Shown: positions 16,912 to 26,242 of the stretch, piece by piece
Position numbering within the stretch: the first letter of the stretch is position 1
Layout: every line of letters begins with the position of its first letter
From: Reyranella sp. CPCC 100927
GTDB lineage: Bacteria; Pseudomonadota; Alphaproteobacteria; Reyranellales; Reyranellaceae
Direction of reading: 5' to 3'
DNA length: 64,000 bases
Assembly (NCBI RefSeq): GCF_007859315.1
Contig: NZ_VOHA01000003.1
Location: 310,001-374,000 of the forward strand
Notes under the pieces: generated by a model
The model's database searches: none
What the model was told of the DNA's origin: nothing
What the model saw: the letters and a program-made list of their open reading frames with translations, nothing else
Made by a program: the position numbers and the translations under genes

Positions 16912-17781
16912 ATGCAGATTTTCGACATCTATCTGCTCGAGGCCCTGATCAACGGCATCCTACTGGGTGGCGTGCTGGCCTTGCTGGCGCTCGGCCTCAA
17001 CCTGATCTTCGGTGTCATCGACGTGGTGTGGATCTGCTACGCCGAGCTGATCATGATCGGGATGTATACGCTCTACTTCCTGTTCACGGTCTATCACCTG
17101 CCGTTCCCGCTGGCGGCCCTGATTGCGGTGGCGGGCGTGGGGGTGCTGGGCGCGCTCCTGCATTACCTGGTGATCGAGCCGCTGCTCAACGCGGCGCCGA
17201 TCAACCAGCTGCTGGCGACCGGCGGGGTGCTGTTCTTCCTGCAGAGTGCGGCGACGGTGGCGTTCGGCATCGACTTCCGCAACGCCGGCATCCGCCTGCC
17301 GGTGATCAACGTCGCCGAAATGTACATCAGCTACGCCCGCCTGCTGGCGTTCGGCGCCGCGCTGGTGGCGATGGTCGTGATCTACCTGTTCCTGACGCGG
17401 ACCTACACGGGCACGGCGATCCGTGCCATCGCCCAGGATCGCCAGATCATGCCGCTGATGGGCGTCGACAGCCGGCGCGTCTACTTCGTCACCTCGGCGG
17501 TCGGCGGCGCGCTGGCCGGGCTGGCGGCCACCCTGCTGGTGCTGCAGTACGACGTGCACCCCTTCGTCGGCCTGTCGTTCGGGCCGATCACCTTCATGAT
17601 CTGTGTGCTGGGCGGGCTGGGCAACATGATCGGCGGTTTCGTGGCCGCCTTCATCTTCGCCGAGATCATCTCGCTCGGCGGTCTCTACTCCGATCTCGAA
17701 TGGGGCTACGTGCTCGCCTTCGCCTTCTTCATCGTGATGATGTTCGTGCGGCCCCAGGGGCTGCTGGCCCGGCGGTCATGA
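16912..17781 (+). CDS. livH: ABC transporter permease, LivH type
   Basis: An inner-membrane permease of 289 residues with about eight hydrophobic segments (INGILLGGVLALLALGLNLIFG opens the family pattern). The C-terminal part has the GGLGNMIGGFVAAFIF segment common to LivH. GAGGAG lies upstream of the ATG at 16912. It overlaps livM by 4 bp. Confidence 0.9.
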   Translation: MQIFDIYLLEALINGILLGGVLALLALGLNLIFGVIDVVWICYAELIMIGMYTLYFLFTVYHLPFPLAALIAVAGVGVLGALLHYLVIEPLLNAAPINQLLATGGVLFFLQSAATVAFGIDFRNAGIRLPVINVAEMYISYARLLAFGAALVAMVVIYLFLTRTYTGTAIRAIAQDRQIMPLMGVDSRRVYFVTSAVGGALAGLAATLLVLQYDVHPFVGLSFGPITFMICVLGGLGNMIGGFVAAFIFAEIISLGGLYSDLEWGYVLAFAFFIVMMFVRPQGLLARRS

Positions 17782-18770
17782 CCATGCGTTCCTACTTCCC
17801 CTGGGTTGCCGGCGCGGTGCTGGTGGCGGTGCCGTTCGTCTATCATTCGCCGTACCCGCTGCACATCATGATCCAGATTCTGATCTGGTCATTCGCCTAT
17901 ACGTCGTGGTCGGTGATGGGGCGCTTCGGGCTGGTGTCGCTGGGCCACGGTGGCTTCATGGGCATCGGCGCCTACGTGACGGCGTTGCTGTGGAACCATG
18001 TCGGCCTGTCGCCGTGGCTGGGCATCCCGATTGCGCTGCTGGCGGCCGGCGCACTGGCGCTGATCGTGGGCTGGCCGTGTTTTCGCTTCCGCATCACCGG
18101 GCACTACTTCGCCCTGGTGACCCTGGCGCTGAGCGGCATCGTACTGCAGGTGATCACGGCGACGCGCGACTATACCGGCGGCTCCTTGGGCTATACGCCG
18201 GAGCGTCACAAGGCCGGCGAATCGGCGTTCCTGGCGCTGCAGTTCACCGACAAGGAAACCTGGTACCTGATCGCGCTGGGGGTATGGGCGGCCGGACTCT
18301 ACATCTGGCACCTGGTCGATCGCAGCATGAGCCGCTTTGCGCTGGAGGCGATCTCGGAGGACGAGGATGCCGCGGCTGCCGCCGGCGTGAACGTGACGAA
18401 GGAGAAGCTGCGCATCACGGTGCTGAGCGCCGTCATGACGGCATTCGCCGGCGCGCTCTACTGCCAGTACCAGATGTTCATCTCGCCCGACACGGTGAGC
18501 GGCATCTCGGTGTCGCTGCAGATGGTGTTCGCCGTGGTCGTGGGCGGCATCTACGTGTCGCTGGGGCCGACCGCCGGGGCCGTGATCACGCTGCTGCTGG
18601 CCGAGACCTTGCGCATCTCGTTCGGCACCAAGGCCGTAGGCTGGGACAACCTGGTCTACGGCGTGCTGCTGGTGATGTTCATCATCTTCCTGCCCAAGGG
18701 CATCCTGGGCAGTCTGCTGGAGGCGCGCTGGCTGCGGCGCAGGCCTCAGCAGCCGGCGCCGGCGGAGTGA
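17778..18770 (+). CDS. livM: ABC transporter permease, LivM type
   Basis: The partner permease, 330 residues, many hydrophobic segments. The motif GRFGLVSLGHGGFMGIGAY and the later EDEDAAAAAGVNVTKEKL EAA-like loop are typical of LivM. It starts inside the livH stop (ATGA). A longer reading of the same frame upstream through livH is a shadow. Confidence 0.92.
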   Translation: MTMRSYFPWVAGAVLVAVPFVYHSPYPLHIMIQILIWSFAYTSWSVMGRFGLVSLGHGGFMGIGAYVTALLWNHVGLSPWLGIPIALLAAGALALIVGWPCFRFRITGHYFALVTLALSGIVLQVITATRDYTGGSLGYTPERHKAGESAFLALQFTDKETWYLIALGVWAAGLYIWHLVDRSMSRFALEAISEDEDAAAAAGVNVTKEKLRITVLSAVMTAFAGALYCQYQMFISPDTVSGISVSLQMVFAVVVGGIYVSLGPTAGAVITLLLAETLRISFGTKAVGWDNLVYGVLLVMFIIFLPKGILGSLLEARWLRRRPQQPAPAE

Positions 18771-18785
18771 CGCCACGTTGCTCCG

Positions 18786-19358
18786 TCAGCGGCTCAGCGC
18801 ATGGTACTCGGCGTTGGGGATCATCTCCGAACCGTGCGCCATGCGGTTGGACATATTGAAGAAGGCGATGACATCGCAGATGTCGTAGATGTCCTGCGGC
18901 GTGAAGCCGTGGGCCTTGAGCCCGTCGCGGTCGGTATCGCCGACGTCGAACGGGGTCAGCGTGAGCTTCCAGGCGAAGTCGAGCATGGCGCGCTGGCGGG
19001 CGGGCAGGTCGGCGACGCGGTAGTTCAGCACCATCATCTCGCCCAGCTGTGGATCGCCCGAGTACTGACGCACGGCCTGACCGTGGGCGACGAGGCAGTA
19101 GTAGCAGCGGTTGGCGCTCGACACGACAACGGCGATCATCTCGCGCTCGAGCTTGCTGAGGCCCGAGTCGCCCAGCATCAGCTCGTTGTACATGGCGATG
19201 AAGGTGCGGGCCTTCTTGGGATTCTGCGACACCGCGCGGATGACGTTGGGCACCATGCCGAGCTTCTCGACGCACTTGGCCCAGTACTTCTTCAGGTCCT
19301 CCTCGGTCGGCTCGCCAACGGTGATATCGAGCTTCCACAGGTGATCGGGCTGGGGCAT
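18786..19358 (-). CDS. AhpD/carboxymuconolactone decarboxylase-like peroxidase-related protein
   Basis: A 190-residue alkylhydroperoxidase-like protein. The redox motif is NRCYYCLVAHG (Cys85, Cys88, His92) preceded by Glu-rich LEREM, matching the E-x11-C-x2-C-x3-H pattern of AhpD. These proteins use the cysteine pair to reduce peroxides. It is transcribed with, and follows, the small membrane-protein gene on the minus strand. Confidence 0.88.
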   Translation of the reverse strand: MPQPDHLWKLDITVGEPTEEDLKKYWAKCVEKLGMVPNVIRAVSQNPKKARTFIAMYNELMLGDSGLSKLEREMIAVVVSSANRCYYCLVAHGQAVRQYSGDPQLGEMMVLNYRVADLPARQRAMLDFAWKLTLTPFDVGDTDRDGLKAHGFTPQDIYDICDVIAFFNMSNRMAHGSEMIPNAEYHALSR

Positions 19359-19367
19359 GGCGTTCTC

Positions 19368-19892
19368 CTATCGATGGGGGCGCAGCGACGGCTTCCAGGC
19401 GTGGATGGCGTCGAGCACGGTCTTCATTCTGGTGTCGAGGCCGGCGGCGCGCACGGCAATGGCGGCGCCGGCGCCGGGCACGCTCGACAGATTGTCGTCG
19501 AGGTTCCACAGCGAGACGCGGGCCTTGGAAAAATGCTCGAGGTCGACGCCGATCTGCAGCGTGGGCCGGACGCCGCGCACGCGGGCCCACTGGATCACGT
19601 CCCAGGGCACCAGCAGGTCGCGGCCGAAGCCCAGCCGGATGCCGTCCCGGTCGACCACGACCTGGGGGCGGCGGTCGCGGAAGCGCAGGATCGAGCGCAC
19701 GACGTAGTAGAGGATCGCCGCCGCACAGAGCCCCATCACCCAGGGGGACTGTTGGCCGATCTGCGCTTCGCCCATCGCGATCGCGGCACCGAAAATCGCG
19801 GCGATGACCAGCATGGTCATGCCGAGAGCGGCCAGGGTCATGTGGAAGGTCTGGCTGTGGCGCACTTCCAGGCGGCGTGGTCGAGCAGCCAT
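19368..19892 (-). CDS. Small two-helix membrane protein with a PH-like C-terminal domain
   Basis: A 174-residue protein with two hydrophobic segments (~17-42 and ~52-67) followed by a soluble beta-rich region (PQVVVDRDGIRLGF, LVPWDVIQWARV) that resembles bacterial PH-like domains of small membrane proteins. No specific function. It begins 7 bp after the aroC stop and is probably in its operon. Confidence 0.65.
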   Translation of the reverse strand: MAARPRRLEVRHSQTFHMTLAALGMTMLVIAAIFGAAIAMGEAQIGQQSPWVMGLCAAAILYYVVRSILRFRDRRPQVVVDRDGIRLGFGRDLLVPWDVIQWARVRGVRPTLQIGVDLEHFSKARVSLWNLDDNLSSVPGAGAAIAVRAAGLDTRMKTVLDAIHAWKPSLRPHR

Positions 19893-19899
19893 GTCGGAC

Positions 19900-20973
19900 T
19901 CAGCCGCCGCACTGCGCGCGATGGCGCAGCAGATGATCGGCCAGTACGCAGGCGATCATGGCCTCGGCCACGGGCGCGGCACGCAAGCCCACGCAGGGGT
20001 CATGGCGGCCCTTGGTGCGCAGGTCGACCTCGTTGCCGAAGCGGTCGACGCTCTTGACCGGCGTCAGGATCGAGCTGGTCGGCTTCACCGCCATGCGCGC
20101 AACGATATCCTGGCCGGTCGAGATGCCGCCCAGGATGCCGCCGGCATGGTTGCTGAGGAACGACACCTTGCCGTCTTGCATGCGCATCTCGTCGGCGTTC
20201 TCTTCACCCGACAGGGCGGCGGCGGCGAAACCCTCGCCGATCTCCACGGCCTTGACGGCGTTGATGCTCATCAGCGCGCGAGCGATATCGCTGTCGAGCT
20301 TGTCGTAGATCGGCGCGCCCAGCCCCACCGGTACGCCGCTGGCGGTGACCTCGATGATCGCACCGACCGAGGAGCCGGCCTTGCGCACGGAGTCGAGGTA
20401 GCCCTCCCAGCGCTGCACGGCCTGGCGGTCGGGGCACCAGAACGGATTGTCGGCGACGGCGCTCCAGTCCCAGTTGGCACGATCGATCGTGTGCGTGCCG
20501 ACCTGCACCACGGCGCCGCGGATGGTGACGCCGTCGCCCAGCACCTTGCGCGCGATGGCGCCGGCGGCCACGCGCACCGCGGTCTCACGGGCCGACTGTC
20601 GGCCGCCGCCGCGGTAGTCGCGCACGCCGTACTTGGCGAGATAGGTGTAGTCGGCGTGACCCGGGCGGAACTGGTCCTTCACCTCGCCGTAGTCGCGCGA
20701 ACGCTGGTCGACGTTCTCGATCAGCATCGAAATCGGTGTGCCGGTGGTCACGCCCTCGAAGACGCCGCTGAGGATCTTGACGGTGTCCGGCTCCTGCCGC
20801 TGCGTGACGAAGCGCGATGTGCCCGGCCGCCGCTTGTCGAGCCAGACCTGGATGTCGGCCTCGGTCAGCGGGATGCGCGGCGGCGCACCGTCGACGACGC
20901 AGCCGATGGCGGGGCCGTGGCTCTCGCCCCAGCTGGTGAAGCGGAACAGGTGACCGAATGTATTACCGGCCAT
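19900..20973 (-). CDS. aroC: Chorismate synthase
   Basis: Last step of the shikimate pathway: EPSP to chorismate with reduced FMN. The three family signatures are present: [34 protein letters not shown] followed by [13 protein letters not shown], and [20 protein letters not shown]. Length 357 is typical. It is 14 bp downstream of fabI in the same direction, an arrangement seen in related alphaproteobacteria. Confidence 0.98.
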   Translation of the reverse strand: MAGNTFGHLFRFTSWGESHGPAIGCVVDGAPPRIPLTEADIQVWLDKRRPGTSRFVTQRQEPDTVKILSGVFEGVTTGTPISMLIENVDQRSRDYGEVKDQFRPGHADYTYLAKYGVRDYRGGGRQSARETAVRVAAGAIARKVLGDGVTIRGAVVQVGTHTIDRANWDWSAVADNPFWCPDRQAVQRWEGYLDSVRKAGSSVGAIIEVTASGVPVGLGAPIYDKLDSDIARALMSINAVKAVEIGEGFAAAALSGEENADEMRMQDGKVSFLSNHAGGILGGISTGQDIVARMAVKPTSSILTPVKSVDRFGNEVDLRTKGRHDPCVGLRAAPVAEAMIACVLADHLLRHRAQCGG

Positions 20974-20987
20974 GGCCGGGTGCCTGC

Positions 20988-21824
20988 CTAGTCGTCGTCG
21001 AAGGTCGCCAGCAGCTCCGACAGCTGCTTGGCCGAACTGGTCTTGATCATGCCCACGACGTGGTAGCCGGCATCGACATGCATCACCTCGCCGGTGACGC
21101 CGGAGCCCAGGTCCGACAGCAGGAACAGGCCGGCGTTGCCCACTTCATCGGTGGTCACGTTGCGCTTGAGCGGCGAGTTGAGCTCGTTCCACTTCAGGAT
21201 ATAGCGGCCATCGCCGATGCCGGCGAAAGCCAGCGTCTTGATCGGCCCGGCCGAGATCGCGTTGACCCGGATGCCCTGGTCGCCCAGGTCCGCCGCCAGG
21301 TAGCGCACGCTCGCTTCCAACGCTGCCTTGGCCACGCCCATGACGTTGTAGTGGGGCATGACGCGCTCGGCGCCATAGTAGGTGAGCGTGAGCAGCGACC
21401 CGCCCGCCTTCATCAGGGGCACTGCGCGCTGGGAGACTGCCGTGAACGAATAGCAGCTGACGTTCATGGTGAGCGCAAAGTTGTCGGGTGTCGTGTTCAG
21501 ATACTTGCCCTTGAGCTCGTCCTTGTTCGAGAAGGCGATGGCATGGACCAGGAAGTCGAGCTGGCCCCAGCGCTGCTGGACGGCGCCAAAGACCGCGTCC
21601 ATGCTGGCGGCGTCGGTCACGTCACAGGGCAGCACGAAGTCGCAGCCGATGGACTGGGCCAGCGGCTTGACCCGCTTGCCCAGCGCGTCGCCCTGATAGG
21701 TGAAGGCGAGCTCGGCACCCTGGGCGTGGACGGCCTGCGCGATGCCCCAAGCGATCGAGCGGTCGTTGGCAACGCCCATGACTAGGCCTTTCTTGCCTTC
21801 CATCAGTCGACCGGGGGCTGCCAT
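20988..21824 (-). CDS. fabI: Enoyl-[acyl-carrier-protein] reductase (NADH)
   Basis: Final reduction in each round of type II fatty acid synthesis. SDR-like fold with the divergent FabI nucleotide motif [13 protein letters not shown]. The catalytic Tyr159 and Lys166 lie in YNVMGVAK (Tyr-x6-Lys), and [15 protein letters not shown] follows. 278 residues. It is divergent from pdxH. FabI is the triclosan and isoniazid-type target family. Confidence 0.97.
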   Translation of the reverse strand: MAAPGRLMEGKKGLVMGVANDRSIAWGIAQAVHAQGAELAFTYQGDALGKRVKPLAQSIGCDFVLPCDVTDAASMDAVFGAVQQRWGQLDFLVHAIAFSNKDELKGKYLNTTPDNFALTMNVSCYSFTAVSQRAVPLMKAGGSLLTLTYYGAERVMPHYNVMGVAKAALEASVRYLAADLGDQGIRVNAISAGPIKTLAFAGIGDGRYILKWNELNSPLKRNVTTDEVGNAGLFLLSDLGSGVTGEVMHVDAGYHVVGMIKTSSAKQLSELLATFDDD

Positions 21825-21961
21825 TCGGAATGCTCGCTATTTCAACAAGTTGTCAGCGCCTTGTAGCCGGGCGCCGCAGGCCGGGCAAGGGCTAGTGGTT
21901 AGGCACACTGAGGACAATCCATGGCTGGTATTGCCGCAGCCTTACGACCATATTCCGCCGC

Positions 21962-22558
21962 ATGAGTGAGCCCGGTACCGACCCCTTCGACAGCTTCGCC
22001 GCCTGGTTCCAGGAGGCCGAGAAAAGCGAGCCCAACGACCCCAACGCCGTGGCCGTCGCCAGCGTCGGCCCTGACGGCATGCCGTCGCTGCGCATGGTCC
22101 TGCTGAAGGGCTGGGATCGCAACGGCTTCGTCTTCTATACCAACTACGAAAGCCGCAAGGGCACCCAGCTTCAGGCGCACCCCAAGGCGGCCCTGCTGTT
22201 TCACTGGAAGTCGCTGCGCCGCCAGGTGCGGGTCGAGGGCCTGGTCGAGCCGACGACGGCGGAGGAGGCGGACGCCTACTTCGCCACCCGCCCGCTGGGC
22301 AGTCAGGTCGGCGCCTGGGCCTCGGCGCAGTCGCGGCCGCTCGAGAGCCGTTTCGCGCTCGAGAAACAGGTCGCCCTGTACACAGCCAAGTTCGCGCTTG
22401 GCAAGGTGCCGCGGCCGCCGCACTGGTCCGGCTTCCGCATCCGGCCGACCTTGTTCGAGTTCTGGCGCGACATGCCCTTCCGGCTGCATGATCGCACGGT
22501 CTTCACGCGCGCCGCGCCGACGGACAGCGGGTGGACGACCGAGAAGCTCTATCCGTAG
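21962..22558 (+). CDS. pdxH: Pyridoxine/pyridoxamine 5'-phosphate oxidase
   Basis: The FMN enzyme of vitamin B6 synthesis and salvage producing pyridoxal 5'-phosphate. Clear family segments: [39 protein letters not shown], and the C-terminal GWTTEKLYP that closes PdxH proteins (RLxP variants). 198 residues. The CDF transporter follows after 6-9 bp. Confidence 0.97.
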   Translation: MSEPGTDPFDSFAAWFQEAEKSEPNDPNAVAVASVGPDGMPSLRMVLLKGWDRNGFVFYTNYESRKGTQLQAHPKAALLFHWKSLRRQVRVEGLVEPTTAEEADAYFATRPLGSQVGAWASAQSRPLESRFALEKQVALYTAKFALGKVPRPPHWSGFRIRPTLFEFWRDMPFRLHDRTVFTRAAPTDSGWTTEKLYP

Positions 22559-22567
22559 GAGCCCATG

Positions 22568-23542
22568 ATGCCGAGCGACCGTCTGGCAACCCCGTCGGTG
22601 CCAGCGGACGGGCCGGCGACTGCAAGCGCGTCGCGCTCGCGGCTGTTGCGGCTGGTGACCTGGGCCTCTCTCGCGGTCGCCTCCATCCTGATCGTCACCA
22701 AGCTGCTGGCGTGGCTGGCCACCGGCTCGGTGGCCATGCTGTCATCCCTCATCGATTCGGCGCTGGATCTGCTGGCCTCCGGCATCGCCTGGTTCGCTGT
22801 GCGCCAGGCGCTGACGCCGGCCGATCGTGAGCACCGCTTCGGCCACGGCAAAGCCGAGGCGCTGGCGGCCTTCGCCCAGGCCGGGTTCATCATCGCCTCG
22901 GCTCTGGGATTGGCGCTCGCTGCCGGTGACCGCATCCTGCACCCGCAAGCGGTGACGCACGAGGAGGTGGGCCTGGCCGTGACGGCGCTGGCGATCGCGC
23001 TGACCATAGGGCTAGTCGCCTTCCAGCGCCATGTCGTGCGGCGCACGGGATCGATGGCCGTGGGCGCCGATTCGCTGCATTACCTGGGCGACCTGATGGC
23101 AAACGCGACAGTGATCGTCGTCCTGCTGCTGTCGGCGCGGTTCAACGTGCCGTGGCTGGACGCCGCCGGCGCGATCCTGATTGCGTTCTATTTGCTGTTC
23201 GGTGTGCGCACGTTGCTGCAGCGATCACTGGATGTCCTGATGGACCATGAATTGCCGGACGACCAGCGTGAGCGCATCAAGGCGATCGTGCGAGCGCACC
23301 CGGCCGTGCGCGACCTGCACGACCTGCGCACCCGAACGTCGGGCACGACGCGCTTCATCCAGATGCATGTCGAACTCGACCCGCAGACCAGTCTGATTGG
23401 CGCTCATCAGAAGGGCAACGAGATCGAGGCTGCGATCCGGCGTGATTTTCCCGACGCCGAGATCATCCTCCATCTCGACCCCCACGGTCTCGATGAAGCG
23501 GCGCGCTTGGTCGCGCCAGCCGGGTCCGCAGGAAGTCGATGA
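22568..23542 (+). CDS. Cation diffusion facilitator (FieF/CzcD-like) metal exporter
   Basis: A 324-residue inner-membrane H+-coupled exporter of divalent metals. About six hydrophobic helices; metal-site motifs DSALDLLAS (helix 2) and HYLGDLMAN (helix 5); a cytoplasmic C-terminal domain ending HLDPHG. Two adjacent ATGs (22565, 22568) are possible after GGAG; I took the second for spacing. The last 80 bp overlap the end of the convergent LysR gene. Confidence 0.9.
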   Translation: MPSDRLATPSVPADGPATASASRSRLLRLVTWASLAVASILIVTKLLAWLATGSVAMLSSLIDSALDLLASGIAWFAVRQALTPADREHRFGHGKAEALAAFAQAGFIIASALGLALAAGDRILHPQAVTHEEVGLAVTALAIALTIGLVAFQRHVVRRTGSMAVGADSLHYLGDLMANATVIVVLLLSARFNVPWLDAAGAILIAFYLLFGVRTLLQRSLDVLMDHELPDDQRERIKAIVRAHPAVRDLHDLRTRTSGTTRFIQMHVELDPQTSLIGAHQKGNEIEAAIRRDFPDAEIILHLDPHGLDEAARLVAPAGSAGSR

Positions 23543-24401
23543 ACAACCGCACCTTGGCCGGCGGATAGCGGGTGGCGGGATAGACCGCGTGCACGCCGCC
23601 TTCGGGAAGGTTCCATGACGGCAACAGCGGCACCAGCCGGCCGGTGGCGATGTCGTCCTCGATCATCGAGTCGGGCAGCACCGACAGGCCGGCGCCGCTG
23701 ATCGCGAAGGTGCGCGCGGCACTGCTGGTGTTCACCAGAACATGGGCGGTGACACGGACCGCATGCGCGGTGCCGCGCCGCGACGTGAAGCGCCACGTGA
23801 GCGGGCTGCGCAACTGCGTGAGGCCGATCCAGCGATGGGCTGGCAGATCGTGCGGCCGACGCGGCTTGCCGTACCGCGCCAGATAGGTGGGTGCGCCGAC
23901 CAGGATCTGCCGGAAGCTGCGCAGGCGCACCGCGCGCAGGCGCGAATCGCGCAGCCATCCGGTACGGATGGCAAGGTCGAAGCGCTCACCGACCAGATCG
24001 ACGATCTGATCGGTGGCGACGAAATCGACCATCAGGTCAGGATTCTGCTCCATGAAGGCGGTCAGCGACGGTGCGATCACGGTGGCGCCGAAGTCGATCG
24101 AGGCCGTGATGCGCAGCGTGCCGGCCGGCGTTTCGCCGCCCAATCCGACACGCGCCACGGCCGCCTCGGTCTCCTGCAGGATGCGGGTGCAATCGGCATG
24201 GAAGGCGGCGCCTGCCTCCGTCGGCACAACGCGACGCGTCGTGCGCGAGAGCAGGGCAGCGCCAAGCTCGGCCTCGAGCCGGCTGACGTGCTGGCTGGTC
24301 ATCGCCTTGGTCAGTCCCAGTCGCCGTGCCGCCGCCGTGAATGATCCGGCTTCCGCCACGGCGGCGAAAACGGCAAGGCGGTTCAGGTTGACCGAGGGCA
24401 T
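23463..24401 (-). CDS. LysR-family transcriptional regulator
   Basis: A 312-residue regulator. The N-terminal helix-turn-helix reads LAVFAAVAEAGSFTAAARRLGL with KAMTSQHVSRLEAELG, and the remainder is the two-lobed effector domain (IGLTQLRSPLTW, ISGAGLSVLPDSMI). The ATG at 24401 follows GGAG. It is divergent from the SnoaL-like gene, its most likely target. Its C-terminal codons overlap the 3' end of the metal exporter by 80 bp on the opposite strand. Confidence 0.92.
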   Translation of the reverse strand: MPSVNLNRLAVFAAVAEAGSFTAAARRLGLTKAMTSQHVSRLEAELGAALLSRTTRRVVPTEAGAAFHADCTRILQETEAAVARVGLGGETPAGTLRITASIDFGATVIAPSLTAFMEQNPDLMVDFVATDQIVDLVGERFDLAIRTGWLRDSRLRAVRLRSFRQILVGAPTYLARYGKPRRPHDLPAHRWIGLTQLRSPLTWRFTSRRGTAHAVRVTAHVLVNTSSAARTFAISGAGLSVLPDSMIEDDIATGRLVPLLPSWNLPEGGVHAVYPATRYPPAKVRLFIDFLRTRLARPSAPLHRDRGGRDGG

Positions 24402-24406
24402 CGGCA

Positions 24407-24449
24407 CTCCATTGTTCAACAGAAGTATACAGTAATTTGCTGAATGGAG
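24407..24449. promoter_or_regulatory. Divergent promoter with 7-bp inverted arms (possible LysR site)
   Basis: CTCCATT (24407-24413) and AATGGAG (24443-24449) form a spaced inverted repeat across the AT-rich LysR / SnoaL-like gap. The arms are far apart for one dimer and a T-N11-A core is not obvious, so the assignment is weak. Confidence 0.3.
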
Positions 24450-24507
24450 CGTTTTCCGGATCAATCGCGGCAGGCACTATCCTGGGCCCCGTTGCGGAGA
24501 AGGTGCC

Positions 24508-24960
24508 ATGAGAAAGATCGCTGTTGCCCTGATTGCCGGTGCCCTGGCGCTCGTCGCCCAGTCAGCCGTCGCGGCTGATCCACGGCAGATGGAAGAGAAC
24601 AAGAAGGTCGTGCTCGATTTCTACGAGAAAGGCCTCAACAAGAAGGACTTCGAGGCGGCAGCCGTCCATTTCGGTTCGCGCTATACGCAGCACAATCCCA
24701 ATGCCGGCGATGGACCAGAAGGGTTCAAGAACTTCCTGGCATTCCTGCGCGAGAAGTTCCCGAACTCACGCAGTGAGATCAAGCGCGTCTTCGCCGATGG
24801 GGATTACGTCATCCTGCATGTGCACGCCGTACGGTCGCCTGGCGAGCGTGGCGTGGCCATCATCGACATCTTCAAACTCGAGAACGGCAAGATTGTCGAG
24901 CACTGGGATGTCGCTCAGCCGATCCCTGAGAAGGCCGCCAACAACAACGGCATGTTCTAG
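24508..24960 (+). CDS. Secreted SnoaL/NTF2-like protein
   Basis: 150 residues with a signal peptide (MRKIAVALIAGALALVAQSAVAA). The mature part is a SnoaL-like alpha+beta cone: NKKVVLDFYEKGLNKKDFEAA, YTQHNPNAGDG and the C-terminal FKLENGKIVEHWDVAQPIP. Such proteins bind or isomerise small hydrophobic molecules; the ligand is unknown. Probably regulated by the divergent LysR protein. Confidence 0.88.
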   Translation: MRKIAVALIAGALALVAQSAVAADPRQMEENKKVVLDFYEKGLNKKDFEAAAVHFGSRYTQHNPNAGDGPEGFKNFLAFLREKFPNSRSEIKRVFADGDYVILHVHAVRSPGERGVAIIDIFKLENGKIVEHWDVAQPIPEKAANNNGMF

Positions 24961-25005
24961 CGCCGCGATCGGTTCGCGACGATTTGCATCCGACGGGGAT
25001 TATTC

Positions 25006-25617
25006 ATGAGAGTCGCTTTGATCGGCGCTACGGGCAATGTCGGCAGCAAGATCCTGGCCGAGGCGCTCAGCCGCGGACACACGGTCAGCGGTATCGCACG
25101 CCATCCGGAGAAGCTCGCGGCTCGCCCGGGCCTGACGGCGGCCAGGGGCGATGTGTCGGATGTCGATGGCCTGGCCCAGTTACTGGCGAACCATGATGCG
25201 GTGATCAGCGCGGTCCGTTTCCAGCAGTCGGATCCGAAGGCCCTGGTCGCCGCCGTCACGTCGGCCGGCGTGAGGCGGTACCTGGTCGTGGGCGGCGCCG
25301 GCAGCCTTGAGGTGGCACCGGGCGTACAGCTTGTCGACACACCGCAGTTTCCCGCTGCCTACAAAGGTGAAGCGCTGGCCGGCCGGGATTTCCTCGGGGT
25401 TCTCCGTGCCGAGGCGGACCTGGACTGGACGTTCCTCTCGCCGTCGGCGGTGATCCAGCCGGGCGAGCGTACCGGCCGGTTCCGGCTCGGGGGCGAGCAG
25501 CTGCTGGTCGATGCCCAGGGCAACAGCAGCATTTCGCAGGAGGACTACGCGGTGGCGATGATCGACGAACTGGAGACGCCGCGGCATGTGCGTCAGCGCT
25601 TCACCGTCGGCTACTGA
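25006..25617 (+). CDS. NAD(P)H-binding atypical SDR (NmrA/YwnB-like) protein
   Basis: 203 residues. GATGNVGSKILAEAL is the GxxGxxG dinucleotide motif. YLVVGGAGSLEVAPG and WTFLSPSAVIQPGERTG match the small NAD(P)-dependent epimerase/dehydratase-like family. No active-site YxxxK is evident, so it may be a sensor or quinone-related reductase. Convergent with the DoxX gene, overlapping it by 7 bp. Confidence 0.85.
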   Translation: MRVALIGATGNVGSKILAEALSRGHTVSGIARHPEKLAARPGLTAARGDVSDVDGLAQLLANHDAVISAVRFQQSDPKALVAAVTSAGVRRYLVVGGAGSLEVAPGVQLVDTPQFPAAYKGEALAGRDFLGVLRAEADLDWTFLSPSAVIQPGERTGRFRLGGEQLLVDAQGNSSISQEDYAVAMIDELETPRHVRQRFTVGY

Positions 25618-26099
25618 AGCGCAGCGCGGGGCGCGCTCCGGCGGCGAAAGAGGTCGATGACCGCCGCGGCATGAAGGGCCCAGAGAATGACGAGGGGCTG
25701 AAACGCCAAGCGGACCCAGTAGTACCACGATGCCGCGGGTAGCCCGTCGACGACGACGCCATGGACGGCGTTGCGAATATTGGCCGGAAAGACGCAGACG
25801 AAATAGATCGCCAGCATGATGCCGGCGAGGCGGCGTGTCTGTGGCAGCAGCAGGCCGATCGCGCCGGCGATTTCGCACAGACCGGTGAACAGCACGACCG
25901 CGTGGGGAAACGGGACGGCCTCTGGCATCATCACCAGATAGCGACCCGGCGTCACAAGATGGTCGACGCCGGCGAAGATCAGGCCCGCGGCCAGTCCCCA
26001 GCGCATACGGGCCCGCCAGTCCGCGACGCCGCCAATGCCGATCCGGTCGAGCAGGGCCGCGAGCAAGGTGACCACCACGATCAATCCGAAAAACATCAT
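25611..26099 (-). CDS. DoxX-family membrane protein
   Basis: 162 residues with four hydrophobic segments and the DoxX-type pattern: ADWRARMRWGLAAGLIFAGVDHL, EIAGAIGLLLPQTRRLAGIML, FPANIRNAV. DoxX-like proteins sit in the inner membrane and are often linked to redox stress, but the role is uncertain. A strong palindrome lies upstream. Confidence 0.85.
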   Translation of the reverse strand: MMFFGLIVVVTLLAALLDRIGIGGVADWRARMRWGLAAGLIFAGVDHLVTPGRYLVMMPEAVPFPHAVVLFTGLCEIAGAIGLLLPQTRRLAGIMLAIYFVCVFPANIRNAVHGVVVDGLPAASWYYWVRLAFQPLVILWALHAAAVIDLFRRRSAPRAALQ

Positions 26100-26122
26100 T
26101 GCAGCGTCCCCGGCAGGTCTGA

Positions 26123-26164
26123 TGTTGACATTGGCAACTTCAAGTTAAGTTGTCAATGACAACA
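26123..26164. promoter_or_regulatory. Long palindromic operator upstream of the DoxX gene
   Basis: Arms 26123-26140 (TGTTGACATTGGCAACTT) and 26147-26164 mirror each other at 16 of 18 positions around a 6-nt centre. TTGACA-like sequence on the minus strand falls inside it, so a bound regulator would probably block the DoxX promoter. No regulator gene is adjacent. Confidence 0.6.
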
Positions 26165-26242
26165 TTGGAGTCGCAGAGGTACACAGCGCGGCGCGGGGGG
26201 CAAAAATTGTGAGGAGGGAGTGCCGGCCAAACGGGCCGGCGA

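Noticed and set aside
16905-18770. A 621-codon open frame spanning livH and livM, suggesting a fused permease
   Set aside because: The part before 17778 is out of frame with the real livH and has arginine/proline-rich shadow composition. Two separate permeases with an ATGA overlap explain the region.
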